From the NCBI RefSeq assembly GCF_042219855.1, contig NZ_JBHJHP010000003.1, positions 434,001 through 498,000 on the forward strand: a DNA stretch of 64,000 nt. The letters run 5' to 3'. This DNA comes from JBHJHP01 sp042219855 (lineage in GTDB: Bacteria; Bacteroidota; Bacteroidia; Bacteroidales; UBA5342). Shown here in pieces: positions 34,319 through 44,800 of the stretch (position 1 is the first letter of the stretch; each line of letters starts with the position of its first letter). The notes under the pieces were generated by a model. It ran no database searches. It worked only from the letters and a program-made list of their open reading frames with translations, and had not been told where the DNA came from. Made by a program: the position numbers and the translations under genes.

Positions 34319-35785
34319 TTAATTCTGCTTTATGGACGTCTTATTATTCATAAAATGAAGCAAGGTAAGGCCAAGAAAAGTGATGAATCCGTTCAGTAAC
34401 AGAACTTCAAAGCCAAGTGTGTAATCCCAGATGGCTTTAAAACCGTAATAACATGCAATTGAAACAAGAGGTGATCCTGTCATGACATAGGGAATCTGTT
34501 TGTCGTTTGGTTTCATCTTTGTAAAAAGACCGGCGAAATAAACCCCTAAAAGGGGACCGTAGGTATAACCGGCAACCATAAATATGGCGCTTACAACAGC
34601 CTGGTTATTAATTTTATTGAATAACAGAATGATGACAGCAAGTACAACGGAAAACATAAAATGAACAAGTATTCGTTTTTCCCTTGGAAGTTCATTTTCC
34701 TCTTTATTGTAGCCTAAAATATCAACAGAAAACGAAGTAGTCAGTGAGGTCAAGGCTGAATCAGCACTGGAGTAAGCGGCTGCTACCAGTCCAAGCATAA
34801 ATATCACAGCAAGGTAGGGACTAAGATAGCCTCCGGTCGCAAGAGTAGGAAAGAGGTCATCGCTGCGTTCCGGAATTTGCATCCCTATGCGGTTTGCATA
34901 TATAACCAAAAGTACCCCCAGAGATAGAAACAGAAAATTTACAGGAACAAAGGCAAAACCATACCAGCGCATGTTTTTTTGTGCATCTTTTAAAGTTCTG
35001 CAGCTGAGGTTTTTCTGCATCATATCCTGATCAAGGCCGGTCATTACAATCGTGATGAAAATGCCTGAAAAAAATTGTTTGAAGAAGTTCTGTTTACTGG
35101 AAAAGTCATCAAAGACAAAAATCTTCGATAACGGATTGCTGTAGACTGTGCTAAATGTTTCACCTGCAGTAAGTTTCAGCTGCCCTGAAATCTCGATTAC
35201 AGTAATTACAAGAGCTGCAAGCAGTAAAAAGGTTTGTAACGCATCAGTCCATATAATGGTTTTTATGCCGCTTCTGAAAGTGTAGAGCCAGATCAGTAAT
35301 ATGGTCACAACAACGGTTACGGAAAATGAAATTCCCAGTTGTTCAAAAATGGTAATCTGTAATACATTAGCCATTAAAAACAGCCTGAAGCTTGAGCCAA
35401 TGGTTCTGGATAAGATGAAAAACCAGGAACCCGATTTATATGTATTTTGTCCGAAGCGTTCGTCAAGGTAAGAGTAGATAGAAGGCAGCTTAAGTTTGTA
35501 ATAAATGGGCAAAAGAACCTGCGAAATTATAATATATCCAACTACATAGCCCAGAACCATTTGCATATAGGTGAAATTGGTACTCAATACCCATCCGGGA
35601 ACAGATATAAAGGTTACACCGCTTAATGAAGCACCCAGCATTCCAAACGATATGACATACCAGGGTGCACGCCGGTTCCCGGTGAAAAAGGTATCGTTGG
35701 TGCTGCTTTTACCGGTTACAAACGAAATCACGAATAACACACCGAAATAAGCTACCAGAATGTATATGTATGTACCTGGATTCAT
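34319..35785 (-). CDS. Sodium:solute symporter (SSS family)
   Basis: A 488-residue integral membrane symporter with about 13 helices in the LeuT/vSGLT fold. Recognisable features are GMLGASLSGVTFISVPGWVL near the N-terminus (unwound helix 1 region), the LGYVVGYIII segment, FITIVMTGLDQDMMQKNLSC, and AAAYSSADSALTSLTTSFSV, the Na+-binding Ser/Thr helix. The substrate is not predictable. It could be a sugar, sialic acid or organic acid, and galK lies about 4 kb away, but no operon joins them. Confidence 0.9.
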   Translation of the reverse strand: MNPGTYIYILVAYFGVLFVISFVTGKSSTNDTFFTGNRRAPWYVISFGMLGASLSGVTFISVPGWVLSTNFTYMQMVLGYVVGYIIISQVLLPIYYKLKLPSIYSYLDERFGQNTYKSGSWFFILSRTIGSSFRLFLMANVLQITIFEQLGISFSVTVVVTILLIWLYTFRSGIKTIIWTDALQTFLLLAALVITVIEISGQLKLTAGETFSTVYSNPLSKIFVFDDFSSKQNFFKQFFSGIFITIVMTGLDQDMMQKNLSCRTLKDAQKNMRWYGFAFVPVNFLFLSLGVLLVIYANRIGMQIPERSDDLFPTLATGGYLSPYLAVIFMLGLVAAAYSSADSALTSLTTSFSVDILGYNKEENELPREKRILVHFMFSVVLAVIILLFNKINNQAVVSAIFMVAGYTYGPLLGVYFAGLFTKMKPNDKQIPYVMTGSPLVSIACYYGFKAIWDYTLGFEVLLLNGFITFLGLTLLHFMNNKTSIKQN

Positions 35786-35943
35786 ATTCGTTATTTAGCA
35801 CAAAGAAAACGATTTAATTTGCTTTTCAATAAATTATCCTGCCGGATAAAATAAATATTGATTAGGCATAGAATTTCGCTTTAATTACTTCGCAGGAAGA
35901 AGTGAATTATGCATAACTTGGCGGGTCAGGTGTTTTCGGTTTT

Positions 35944-38598
35944 TCATTCAATTTTCACAATCAGCATATTTACCAATTGATCCCGGCTTGCATCATCAGA
36001 TACTATGAGCAGGTATGTTCCTGTATTTAAGCTGCTGAGATCAAATTCATATAAATGCTCGTGAGCTGATCTGTGGAAGCTTTTAACAAGCTGTCCCATG
36101 CTGTTGTATATCCCGAATGATAGTATCTCTCTTTGACCGGTGTCATTGATGCTGATCCTGATCCGGTTCTTAAACGGATTTGGATAGACACTGTTTTTAA
36201 TTGTATTAGTACCGGTATTAACCGATGTAAAGTCTCCGGGTGAACCGTAAATTTCTGCGGATAGTTCCCAGTTCGAGGCTTCTGCATTATCGCTGTCCGG
36301 GTCCCTGAGTACCAAAGATCTTCCGTGGCCATCAGCTTCCCAGGGCCATGGGTAGGCGTTGCTGTAAGTGACGGAATCCACCTTATCTCCAAAACTGTTG
36401 GCCAGTAAAATTGTTTCCCCGTCATTGCTGAGTCGTTTTGAATACGTATCGTAGGGATCAAAACTAAAAAGAGAGGAGAACATCGTTTTATCATTTGCCA
36501 GTACCGTTGTTGCTCCGGGGTTTATAATGAGATCATTATCAAAGGTATATTCAATGCCATCCGTAAAGGTATAACCTTTGATGTTGATTTCTTTTTTGCC
36601 ATTGTTCAGGAGTTCAATAAATTCAAGATCCTGATATCCTGAATTGTACATAATCTCACTGATCATTATGGCGTTATAGTCACTTTCTGGTATAAAACCA
36701 GCCTCAGCAAGTGCACTCCATTCGTTGGTTTCGGTCGATAAGAATCTTGCTTTAATTGTTGTTGTTGTATTAATGGTGACTGGGGCTTTGTATTCAGTCC
36801 CTCGTATGCTGCCGCCTTCTTCTCTGGGATCGGTGCCGTCGAGTGTATATATAATTATACCCGGAACTGAATTGTTGTCCGAAACAGAAACCGTAGCCCC
36901 GCTTTCGATTATACCTTCCTCTTTATTAAATACCGGTGGCATTACAGATGGAAAAAGACGGTTATTGTTTTGTCTGAATTGATCCAGTACTTTATTGATA
37001 CGGTTGGGAATGTATTCAGTTAAATCTTTATTAACTTCAGGAATCCAGAAATCATCCCTGGTGTAAACTGTATTGGTTGAACTTTCAAGGTAATCTCCCC
37101 ATCTTGCAGATTCCAGGATGATTGCCTGGTCAAGCTCATTTTTACGTTTATTAAAAGCATGTTCAAAATTCTCCGGAGTCAGGGCACCGTTATTGAATGC
37201 GTGTTTATAGAATGCATCGGCAAACATAAGTCTGTATTCTGCATTGTTTTTTAGTAACTGATGGATTTCTGTTGGGCCGCCGGAATCGTTTTTGTCCGTA
37301 TTATTGTAATTTACATCTGAATACCGCATCACATGCTCAGCATCCCAGGTGTAGAACCTGTAACCTGAATTCAGGTTCTTATTTACTGCTGCATAATAAT
37401 TCTGATGCGCCCAATCGTAATTTCCCAGATAAAAGTTGAGTATCATGTAGTCAATAAACCGGGGAAGATCAAGGAGCTTCTTTATTTCATCCAGTGATGT
37501 ATTCTCTGTGAATCCTTTTCTGGCTTCTTTCAGAAGATTGAGATACGAGGTGTTTGATCCTGCAACAACGGTATTCGGGTTGTGTTTAACAATATCGAAA
37601 TCTTCTGTTTGGGCATCATAATATTCTGCCATAAAATCCTCATCCGGTCTTTCGTGGAGGTCGTAAATTCCCCAGTAAAGGCCATTAATGTAAACATTTA
37701 CATATATGCCATGAAAACTTAATCCGCCCATTTCGTTTTGTAAGTCAGACGCAAGCTGATCTCTGAAATACAGCGATGTCTTTCGTTGCAAATTGTCCCA
37801 AGGATGAATCCACGAATATAATAATCCGTCGACTACCAGGGTATTGATGGATTCAATCTCGGAATCCGGAAAGAGTCTTTTCTTTAGCTTTTTAGGACCA
37901 TACTGACTCTTGAACAGCAATCTCATGGATTGTTTTGGCGATTTCCAGTCTACAATACTTGTGCCACCCTGGTTTTGTACTCCACAATTTATTAAAAAAC
38001 TCTCATTGGGATCAGAATATATGAATTCTGCACTAACAGGCTTTTCCCTGGTGATATTGGTGTTCGGGTATCCAACATATAACCCTGATTCCGGATCAAA
38101 CCATTCATCGGTTTCCATGGTGAGAGATAATGCGGGCAGGGATTTCAGCGCGGCCTCAATTTTATCTGAATATACCGGGTTATTAACTACTTCCGGATCC
38201 ATTTCATAGTCAGCATTTATTGTTTTTGATCCACCCCAGGTTGCAGGGAATCCATTGGGATGTTTAGGTTGCCTGCGAATATCCTCCGGAAAAAGATATG
38301 TCTGTGTAATCAGCTCAGATGTATCTGTGGAGGACAGGGCTACAGCCCTGACGATTGTGGTAGTATTTACTAACAGGCTGCTGGTGTATTCGATACCATT
38401 GTTTGAAAGCGGATCCGAACAGTCTAACGTATATTTTACTGTAGCGGAAGGATCAGAAGCTGTTATGATGAGGTTGCACGCGTAGCGGTAATAGCCCCGT
38501 GAATAATTAAAATCCAATGTCAATGAATCAGTAGATCCAAATAAACGTATTCCTGAACTCAGGATAAGAACAGCTATAACCCAAATAAATCGTTTCAT
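35944..38598 (-). CDS. CotH-like kinase, lamin-tail-domain surface protein with T9SS sorting domain
   Basis: An 884-residue secreted protein. After the signal peptide comes a chitobiase-type beta-hairpin domain (VKYTLDCSDPLSNNG). A CotH spore-kinase-like domain follows at about residues 180-520 (SMRLLFKSQYGPKKLKKRLF, YVNVYINGLYWGIYDLHERP, YTWDAEHVMR). A second chitobiase-type segment (IIYTLDGTDPREEGG) precedes a lamin-tail domain (ISEIMYNSGYQDLEFIELLN). The C-terminal about 75 residues form a Por sorting domain (VYPNPFKNRIRIS, GTYLLIVSDD) for type IX export and surface attachment. CotH domains phosphorylate proteins in Bacillus spores; the target here is unknown. Confidence 0.88.
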   Translation of the reverse strand: MKRFIWVIAVLILSSGIRLFGSTDSLTLDFNYSRGYYRYACNLIITASDPSATVKYTLDCSDPLSNNGIEYTSSLLVNTTTIVRAVALSSTDTSELITQTYLFPEDIRRQPKHPNGFPATWGGSKTINADYEMDPEVVNNPVYSDKIEAALKSLPALSLTMETDEWFDPESGLYVGYPNTNITREKPVSAEFIYSDPNESFLINCGVQNQGGTSIVDWKSPKQSMRLLFKSQYGPKKLKKRLFPDSEIESINTLVVDGLLYSWIHPWDNLQRKTSLYFRDQLASDLQNEMGGLSFHGIYVNVYINGLYWGIYDLHERPDEDFMAEYYDAQTEDFDIVKHNPNTVVAGSNTSYLNLLKEARKGFTENTSLDEIKKLLDLPRFIDYMILNFYLGNYDWAHQNYYAAVNKNLNSGYRFYTWDAEHVMRYSDVNYNNTDKNDSGGPTEIHQLLKNNAEYRLMFADAFYKHAFNNGALTPENFEHAFNKRKNELDQAIILESARWGDYLESSTNTVYTRDDFWIPEVNKDLTEYIPNRINKVLDQFRQNNNRLFPSVMPPVFNKEEGIIESGATVSVSDNNSVPGIIIYTLDGTDPREEGGSIRGTEYKAPVTINTTTTIKARFLSTETNEWSALAEAGFIPESDYNAIMISEIMYNSGYQDLEFIELLNNGKKEINIKGYTFTDGIEYTFDNDLIINPGATTVLANDKTMFSSLFSFDPYDTYSKRLSNDGETILLANSFGDKVDSVTYSNAYPWPWEADGHGRSLVLRDPDSDNAEASNWELSAEIYGSPGDFTSVNTGTNTIKNSVYPNPFKNRIRISINDTGQREILSFGIYNSMGQLVKSFHRSAHEHLYEFDLSSLNTGTYLLIVSDDASRDQLVNMLIVKIE

Positions 38599-38971
38599 CC
38601 TCTATGCAAGCGTAAAAATAATATCACCCAAACAGGTTGTCCTGTATAATAAAAGGACGAATTTAATAAAACTTTTAAAGTTTTGTCCACGGCATGTAAG
38701 ATAAGTATGGTTAAAGTTAAGTTTTAACACTGGTTCTGATTGCAGAGTGTTATTCCAATTGTATTAACTGAAGGCCTGCCTGTTCGGAGATAAAATTTGA
38801 CACATTTAGGAGTAAAAGTGTCATCATATACAACCGTTTTACATGATGAAGATCGTATTCTTTTGGTCTTCGTTTCCTGCAAATTTTAAGTGTTTGGCTT
38901 TCAGAATTTAAGCTGCTTTAAGTGAGAATTGATTTTGATCTGAAATGCCAACTGGTAGGGACTGGTATGCT

Positions 38972-38987
38972 GCAAAACATGTTTTGC
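38972..38987. promoter_or_regulatory. Operator-like palindrome at the gntR-galK promoter
   Basis: GCAAAACATGTTTTGC is a perfect 16-bp palindrome without a spacer. Its TTTG overlaps the place expected for a -33 element (17 bp before the -7 box at 39004). A bound dimer would block RNA polymerase. The regulator encoded just downstream is the natural candidate, which is inference. Confidence 0.55.
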
Positions 38988-39003
38988 TGATGCGTTTTTT
39001 ATT

Positions 39004-39011
39004 TATATTTG
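39004..39011 (+). promoter_or_regulatory. -7 box of the gntR-galK operon
   Basis: TATATTTG matches TAnnTTTG, with TTTG 17 bp upstream at 38983-38986. The leader would be about 58 nt. Confidence 0.55.
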
Positions 39012-39074
39012 ATAGCATTTTATTAACGTGTCAGAGCCTGAATACAGCCTGACAGATAACTTAAAATACGATAT

Positions 39075-40073
39075 ATGAACCTGATACAAATTAATGACGA
39101 TCTGGATGTACCCAAGTACAAACAGATTATTAATTCAATTTTTCAGGCGATACAGACAGGAGATTTAAAACGGGGCGATAAAATTCCATCCTTAAATCAG
39201 ATTAAAGATGAATTTGGACTGTCACGGGATACTGTTCTGGCTGCTTTCAAAGAACTAAAGGACAAAAAAATAATATCTTCCACACCTGGTAAGGGGTATT
39301 ATATTTCGACAACGAACATCAAACAGAAGGAAAAGATTTTTCTGATGTTTGATGAATTTAATGCATTTAAGGAAGATCTGTATAACGGTTTTATTGGAGC
39401 GATAGGGAATAATGCGGCTGTAGATATTTATTTTCACCATTTCAACCGTCAGGTTATGGAAACGCTGGTGGAGGAAAACAAATACAAGTATACCTCATTT
39501 GTAATTATGCCCGGATCATTGGAGAACATTGCTCCGTTGATTAAAAAGCTTCCATTCGAACGCACTTATATTCTGGATAGAAAAGCAGATTTGCCTTATT
39601 TGTACGGCACCATCTACCAGAATTTTGAGGAGGATATTTATGATGCGCTCATCACAGGACAAATGTTTCTGATGAAATATGAAAAGCTGATCCTCGTTTC
39701 TCCGAAGGGAAAGGAGCCTGAGGAACGAAAGACCGGTTTTCTGAAATTCTGTAAAGAAAACAGCTTTGATTATGAGCTGCTTGAGTCGCTTGATGGCAGA
39801 ACCGTGAAACAGGGAGAAGTGTACTTTGTTACGCATGACAGGCATCTGATTCAGATCATTAAACAAACAGAGAAGTTTAAGCTGCATCTGGGCAAGAATG
39901 TCGGCCTTGTTTCGTTTAATGATACAGATCTGAAAGAAGTTGTAGCCGGAGGTATTACAACCATATCAACTGATTTTAAACTGATGGGACAGGATATGGC
40001 CCGTATGGTTCTTGACCGGGTTAAAGAAGTGAAGGAAAATCCTTCACAACTGATAATAAGAAAATCGCTGTAA
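39075..40073 (+). CDS. GntR-family transcriptional regulator with LacI-like sensor domain
   Basis: A 332-residue regulator. The N-terminal winged HTH (about residues 10-78) is GntR-type: VPKYKQIINSIFQAIQTGDL, KRGDKIPSLNQIKDEFGLS, RDTVLAAFKELKDKKII. The C-terminal about 240 residues resemble the periplasmic-binding-protein-like sensor of LacI regulators (KIFLMFDEFNAF, NVGLVSFNDTDLKEVVAGGI, TTISTDFKLMGQDMARMVLD). This hybrid is common in Bacteroidetes sugar control. galK follows after 30 bp, so galactose or a galactose derivative is the likely effector. Confidence 0.9.
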   Translation: MNLIQINDDLDVPKYKQIINSIFQAIQTGDLKRGDKIPSLNQIKDEFGLSRDTVLAAFKELKDKKIISSTPGKGYYISTTNIKQKEKIFLMFDEFNAFKEDLYNGFIGAIGNNAAVDIYFHHFNRQVMETLVEENKYKYTSFVIMPGSLENIAPLIKKLPFERTYILDRKADLPYLYGTIYQNFEEDIYDALITGQMFLMKYEKLILVSPKGKEPEERKTGFLKFCKENSFDYELLESLDGRTVKQGEVYFVTHDRHLIQIIKQTEKFKLHLGKNVGLVSFNDTDLKEVVAGGITTISTDFKLMGQDMARMVLDRVKEVKENPSQLIIRKSL

Positions 40074-40103
40074 ACACAAATATTAACTAATCGATTTAAT
40101 AAA

Positions 40104-41267
40104 ATGGATGTAAAAACACTTAAACAAGAGTTTGTGAAAACTTACGGGGAAGGAGAAACAGCTGTATTTTTCTCACCCGGCAGGGTAAATCTAATTGGTG
40201 AACACACTGACTATAACGGTGGCTTTGTTTTTCCTTGTGCCTTGTCTTTTGGTACGTATTGTCTTATCCGTAAAAACGGTAGTGACGTATTCAGGTTCAA
40301 ATCACTTAATTTGCCTGAGGTGGTGGAAGTGAAGCTGGAAGATCTGACCAAACCACTTCCAAAGGGAACATGGGCCAACTATTCACTCGGTGTGATCGCT
40401 CAGTTTGTTAAGGATGGACATGTGCCTGAAGAGGGAGCAGATATCCTGATCTGGGGAAATGTACCCGGTGGCGCAGGATTGTCTTCATCTGCTTCTCTTG
40501 AAGTGGTTACGGGTGTTGCTATTAACGATACCTACGGATATAATCTTGATAAACTGACACTGATTAAATACGGACAGAAATCGGAGCATGAATTTGCAGG
40601 TGTAATGTGTGGTATTATGGACCAGTTTGCCTCAGGAATGGGAGAGAAGGATAATGCAGTATTTCTGAATTGTGATACGCTTGAATATGATCTTGTTCCG
40701 GTTGTTCTTGATGGTGTTAAAATCGTCATTGGAAATACCAATTCACCTCATTCACTGGACTCTGGTATGTACAATAAACGGGTAAGCGAATGTCATGCAG
40801 CTGTAGACGCCATTAAGCCTTATATTCCAATCAATAACCTGGGCGAACTCTCAATGGAGCAGTTTAATTCGGTCGCTGATAAAATTGAAGACAAGACCGT
40901 AATGCGCAGAGCCCGTCACGTTGTGAGTGAAATCAGCAGAACGACAAGGGCTGTCTCCGAATTAAAAGCCGGAAATCTTGAGGTATTTGGCGAATTGATG
41001 AACGGTTCACATGATTCTTTGCGTGATGACTATGAAGTTACAGGACACGAACTGGATTCCATGGTTGAAGCAGCCCGGAAAATTGAAGGCACAATTGGTT
41101 CACGTATGACCGGTGGTGGTTTTGGTGGCTCAACCGTAAGTCTGGTAAAAGATGAATACGTAGATGAGTTTATCGAAAAGGTAGGCAAGGAATATACTGA
41201 AAAAACAGGATTGGTTGCAGAATTCTATGTCGCTGAAATCGGTGACGGTGGACACAGAGTAGAATAA
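40104..41267 (+). CDS. galK: Galactokinase
   Basis: A 387-residue cytosolic GHMP kinase that makes galactose-1-phosphate from galactose and ATP, the first committed step of the Leloir pathway. Motif 1, GRVNLIGEHTDYNGGFVFP, is the galactokinase signature. Motif 2 is GGAGLSSSASLEV (ATP-binding loop) and motif 3 is MTGGGFGGSTVSLV. Length is typical. It is cotranscribed with the GntR-type regulator and closed by a strong terminator. The other Leloir genes are not in this window. Confidence 0.97.
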   Translation: MDVKTLKQEFVKTYGEGETAVFFSPGRVNLIGEHTDYNGGFVFPCALSFGTYCLIRKNGSDVFRFKSLNLPEVVEVKLEDLTKPLPKGTWANYSLGVIAQFVKDGHVPEEGADILIWGNVPGGAGLSSSASLEVVTGVAINDTYGYNLDKLTLIKYGQKSEHEFAGVMCGIMDQFASGMGEKDNAVFLNCDTLEYDLVPVVLDGVKIVIGNTNSPHSLDSGMYNKRVSECHAAVDAIKPYIPINNLGELSMEQFNSVADKIEDKTVMRRARHVVSEISRTTRAVSELKAGNLEVFGELMNGSHDSLRDDYEVTGHELDSMVEAARKIEGTIGSRMTGGGFGGSTVSLVKDEYVDEFIEKVGKEYTEKTGLVAEFYVAEIGDGGHRVE

Positions 41268-41292
41268 CAATCCGCAATTACTGAAAAATAAT

Positions 41293-41322
41293 AAAGGCTG
41301 TCTTTTTGGACAGCCTTTTGTT
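41293..41322 (+). terminator. Intrinsic terminator after galK
   Basis: AAAGGCTGTC-tttttg-GACAGCCTTT forms a 10-bp stem and is followed by TTGTTTTATTT. It starts 26 bp after the galK stop. The A-rich left flank lets it also act on the minus strand. Confidence 0.85.
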
Positions 41323-41326
41323 TTAT

Positions 41327-41683
41327 TTAGTCTTCATCTTTATCCATCGGTTCCTCTCCATCATCTTCCACATTATCGGCCAGATATTCCAGATCTGAGT
41401 ACTTGTCCTCGTATTCCTCTTTGATTTCAGTCTTCAGTACACCGTCATCATCGTAATCGTCATCCTGGTCGATAATAATTTCAGCCTCTTCGGCTGTCAT
41501 TCTGATCATGTAATATTTTTCATCCGTTTCAAAAGGCAACGCACTGACGAGTTTCCCGTCCTTGTTGGTAAATGTGATCAGATTTTCTGTAAATCCGTAT
41601 GGATAAACCAGTTTGATCTGTTCAAGAATAGAAGCATCCAGTTTGTCGTAATCCTTTATAACACGTGGTTTTACCTGGCTCAT
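41327..41683 (-). CDS. Conserved acidic protein of unknown function
   Basis: A 118-residue soluble protein, apparently conserved in Bacteroidetes. The N-terminal about 75 residues look folded (KPRVIKDYDKLDASILEQIK, YPYGFTENLITFTNKDGK, SALPFETDEKYYMIRMT). The C-terminal third is very acidic (runs of Asp/Glu, ending MDKDED) and probably disordered. The pattern could mimic nucleic acid or bind basic proteins, but no function is known to me. It sits between galK and dnaE and is apparently monocistronic. Confidence 0.75.
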   Translation of the reverse strand: MSQVKPRVIKDYDKLDASILEQIKLVYPYGFTENLITFTNKDGKLVSALPFETDEKYYMIRMTAEEAEIIIDQDDDYDDDGVLKTEIKEEYEDKYSDLEYLADNVEDDGEEPMDKDED

Positions 41684-41861
41684 AATAAAAAATAATTTAA
41701 TGTTAAACTAAAAATTCAGAGCTCTTATGTGACTACAAACATAAAAATATTTTTTAATCACAAACAGTAAACAAGTCAGATGTTTTGTACAATATTAAAT
41801 TATTTTTTTTGAATAAACCAAATTGATTGGTATTTAGTGTGTTATGAATGAGTATGGTATG

Positions 41862-44800
41862 TTAATTAACAATATAAGAAATCCCTTCCATTTCATTCAG
41901 ATTCTCCAGCAGATCATCAGTAACATTAATCCTTACACCACGGGAATGAAAGCTAACAACGTGATTATCTTCAGGGTTAACAATTCTGAAAGACAATAAT
42001 ACGCTTCCCTTATTATTATCGAAAAGATTGTAAAGCTCGTTGACATTGTCTTTGCTCACAGATGCCAGATCCATGTTGAGCGTCATTTTTTTAACCAGTT
42101 TTTCCCTGACTTCACTCAAAAGGTTGATCGATTTAATGCTGAAATCGTATTTTGTATTGTCCCATCGGCGCTGCTGGACCCTGCCTTTGATCATGATGAT
42201 ATAACCGACCTGGAAAAAGTTTTTAAATTTAATGTAATCCTCTCCAAAGAAGGCAAAGTCGAACGGACCATGGTAATCTTCTACGGTCAGTATGCCAAAC
42301 AGTTTGCCGTTTCTGGTGGTTCCGGTTCTGAATTTGGTTACCATTCCTCCGGTAGTTATTTCTTTGCCTACCATTTCATCCATGTTATCGAGCATCGGCA
42401 TCTGGATATTGAAGAAGTTTTCTATTTCAAACCTGTAGCTGTCCAGCGGGTGAGCAGAAAGGTAAATACCGATGACATCTTTTTCTTCGTTCAACTCATG
42501 AAGCTTCGACCAGGGATCACAGTCCGGGATATCCGGTTTTTTAATCTGTATTGATGAAGAGCCCATATCGCCGAAAAGAGAATTTTGCTGAGAGGATTTA
42601 TCATTCTGGAAAATGTTCCCATATTTTATCATGCTCTCAATAAATGTGTTTTCATCATTTGGTGCCTGGGCAAAAAACTGAGCCCTGGTTTGCAGATTCA
42701 GATTATCAAAAGCACCTGATTTTGCAAGTGCTTCCCAGTTTTTTTTGTTGACAGAGGTCAGGTTAACCCGTTCTGCAAAATCAAAAATATCTTTATACTG
42801 CCCGTTAGCTTCCCTTTCATTAACGATGTCTGATACGGCATTTTGCCCGACACCTTTTATACCAACCATACCAAAAAGTACTTCGCCCTTGTCGTTAACC
42901 GCAAATTTATGGATCGATTCATTAACGTCCGGTCCCTTTACCACAAGACCCATTCTGCGGCACTCTTCCATAAAGGTCGTTATTTTGGTGATGTCGTTAA
43001 GGTTACGTGAAAGCACACCTGCCATAAACTCAGCCGGGTAATGGGCTTTCAGATAACCTGTCTGGTATGCAATGCGTGCATAACAAACAGAATGCGACTT
43101 GTTAAAGGCATAACTGGCAAAAGCTTCCCAGTCTTTCCAGATTTTTTCTATCAGGGTATCCGGTTTTTTATCTACCTGTTTGCATCCTTCAATAAAGGCA
43201 GGATTGGATTTGCAACCATCCATGAATTTCACCTTGAGGTTATCCATCATTGCCTTAATCTTTTTACCCATGGCTTTTCGTAAGGAGTCTGATTCACCCC
43301 GTGTAAACTGTCCCAAATGGCGGGACAGAAGCATCACCTGTTCCTGAAAGACTGTGATACCATAGGTTTCATCAAGATATTCCTCCATCATGGGATGGTC
43401 ATATTCTACTTTTTTTCGGCCATGTTTTCTGTCGATATAGTCCGGAATATACTCCATTGGCCCCGGCCTGTACAGTGCATTCATGGCCACAAGGTCTTCA
43501 AATCTGTTGGGTTTAAGCGCCCTCAGGTGCTTTTTCATCCCGGGTGATTCAAACTGGAATATTGCTGTAGTTTCGCCACGGCTGAAGAGTTCAAAGGTTT
43601 TTTCGTCATCCTCAGGAATATGGTCAATATCTATCTCAATTCCCTTGGAGCGCTTAATATTATCAAGGGTTTCCTTAATGATTGAAAGCGTTTTCAGACC
43701 AAGAAAGTCCATCTTTAATAATCCGATCGATTCCACAAAACGCCCGTCATACTGCGTGGTAAGAAGCTGAGCTTCCTTGGCAGGCATCAGGGGTACGTGT
43801 TCATCCAGCGGATCACGGCCTATAAGGATTCCACAGGCATGTACACCGGTCTGACGAACAGAGCCTTCCAGTGTTTCAGCGAACTTCAGAGTTTGCGCGA
43901 CCAGCGGATTATCTGAATCTTTTTCATTTTCAAGATCCGGTACCTCCTTAAAGGCTTTTTTTAGCGTGATTTTTGGGGTATCAGGCACCATTTTTGCCAG
44001 ACGATCCGCTTCAGGAAGCGGTAATCGAAGAACGCGGGCCACATCACGGATAGCCAGTTTAGCCGCCATCGTACCGAAGGTACAGATGTGTGCGACTTTA
44101 TCTTTGCCATATTTTTTAGTCACCCAGTCCAATACCAGCTGGCGACCGTCATCATCAAAGTCGATATCCACATCCGGCATTGAAATACGGTCAGGATTAA
44201 GAAACCGTTCAAACAGTAAATCGTATTTTATGGGATCAATATTGGTAATCCCTACACAGTAGGACACAGCCGCACCGGCTGCAGAGCCACGTCCCGGACC
44301 AACAAGAACACCCATTTCGCGGGCGGCATTAATAAAGTCCTGCACAATGAGAAAGTATCCCGGGAAACCCATTGTTTTGATGGTCTCAAGCTCGAAGTCG
44401 ATGCGTTCTTTTTTTTCCGGTAAAGCATCGCCATATTTTTTTTCTGCACCAATATACGTCAGATGCGTCAGGTAATCTGCTTCCAGTTTTACACGGATTA
44501 CTTTCTCATATCCTCCAAGACGGTCAAAAGCAGGCCCGAATTCCTCTTTTAACGTTTCCTCACTAAATCGGGTACGGTATTCTGCTTCTGTACCGAATTC
44601 TTCAGGGATTGGGAAGTAGGGCATAATCGGATCAGCATTCAGCTTATAAACTTCTACCTTCTCAGCAATTTCCTGCGTGTTCTGCAATGCCTCAGGAACA
44701 TCGGCAAACAGTTTATTCATTTCTGCCGTGGTTTTCAGGTATTCCTGTTTGGTATATCGCATCCTGTTCTCATCGTTCAGATCTTTCCCTGTATTAAGGC

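Larger units (their letters stand above)
38599..39074. other. 476-bp divergent intergenic region
   Basis: This region separates the CotH gene (minus) from the GntR-type gene (plus). It holds TGACAC...GTGTCA (38798-38823), two ACTGGTA copies exactly 10 bp apart (38951 and 38961), the palindrome at 38972-38987 and a -7 box at 39004. I see no plausible coding sequence. The length and the number of symmetric motifs suggest several regulators act here. Confidence 0.5.
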
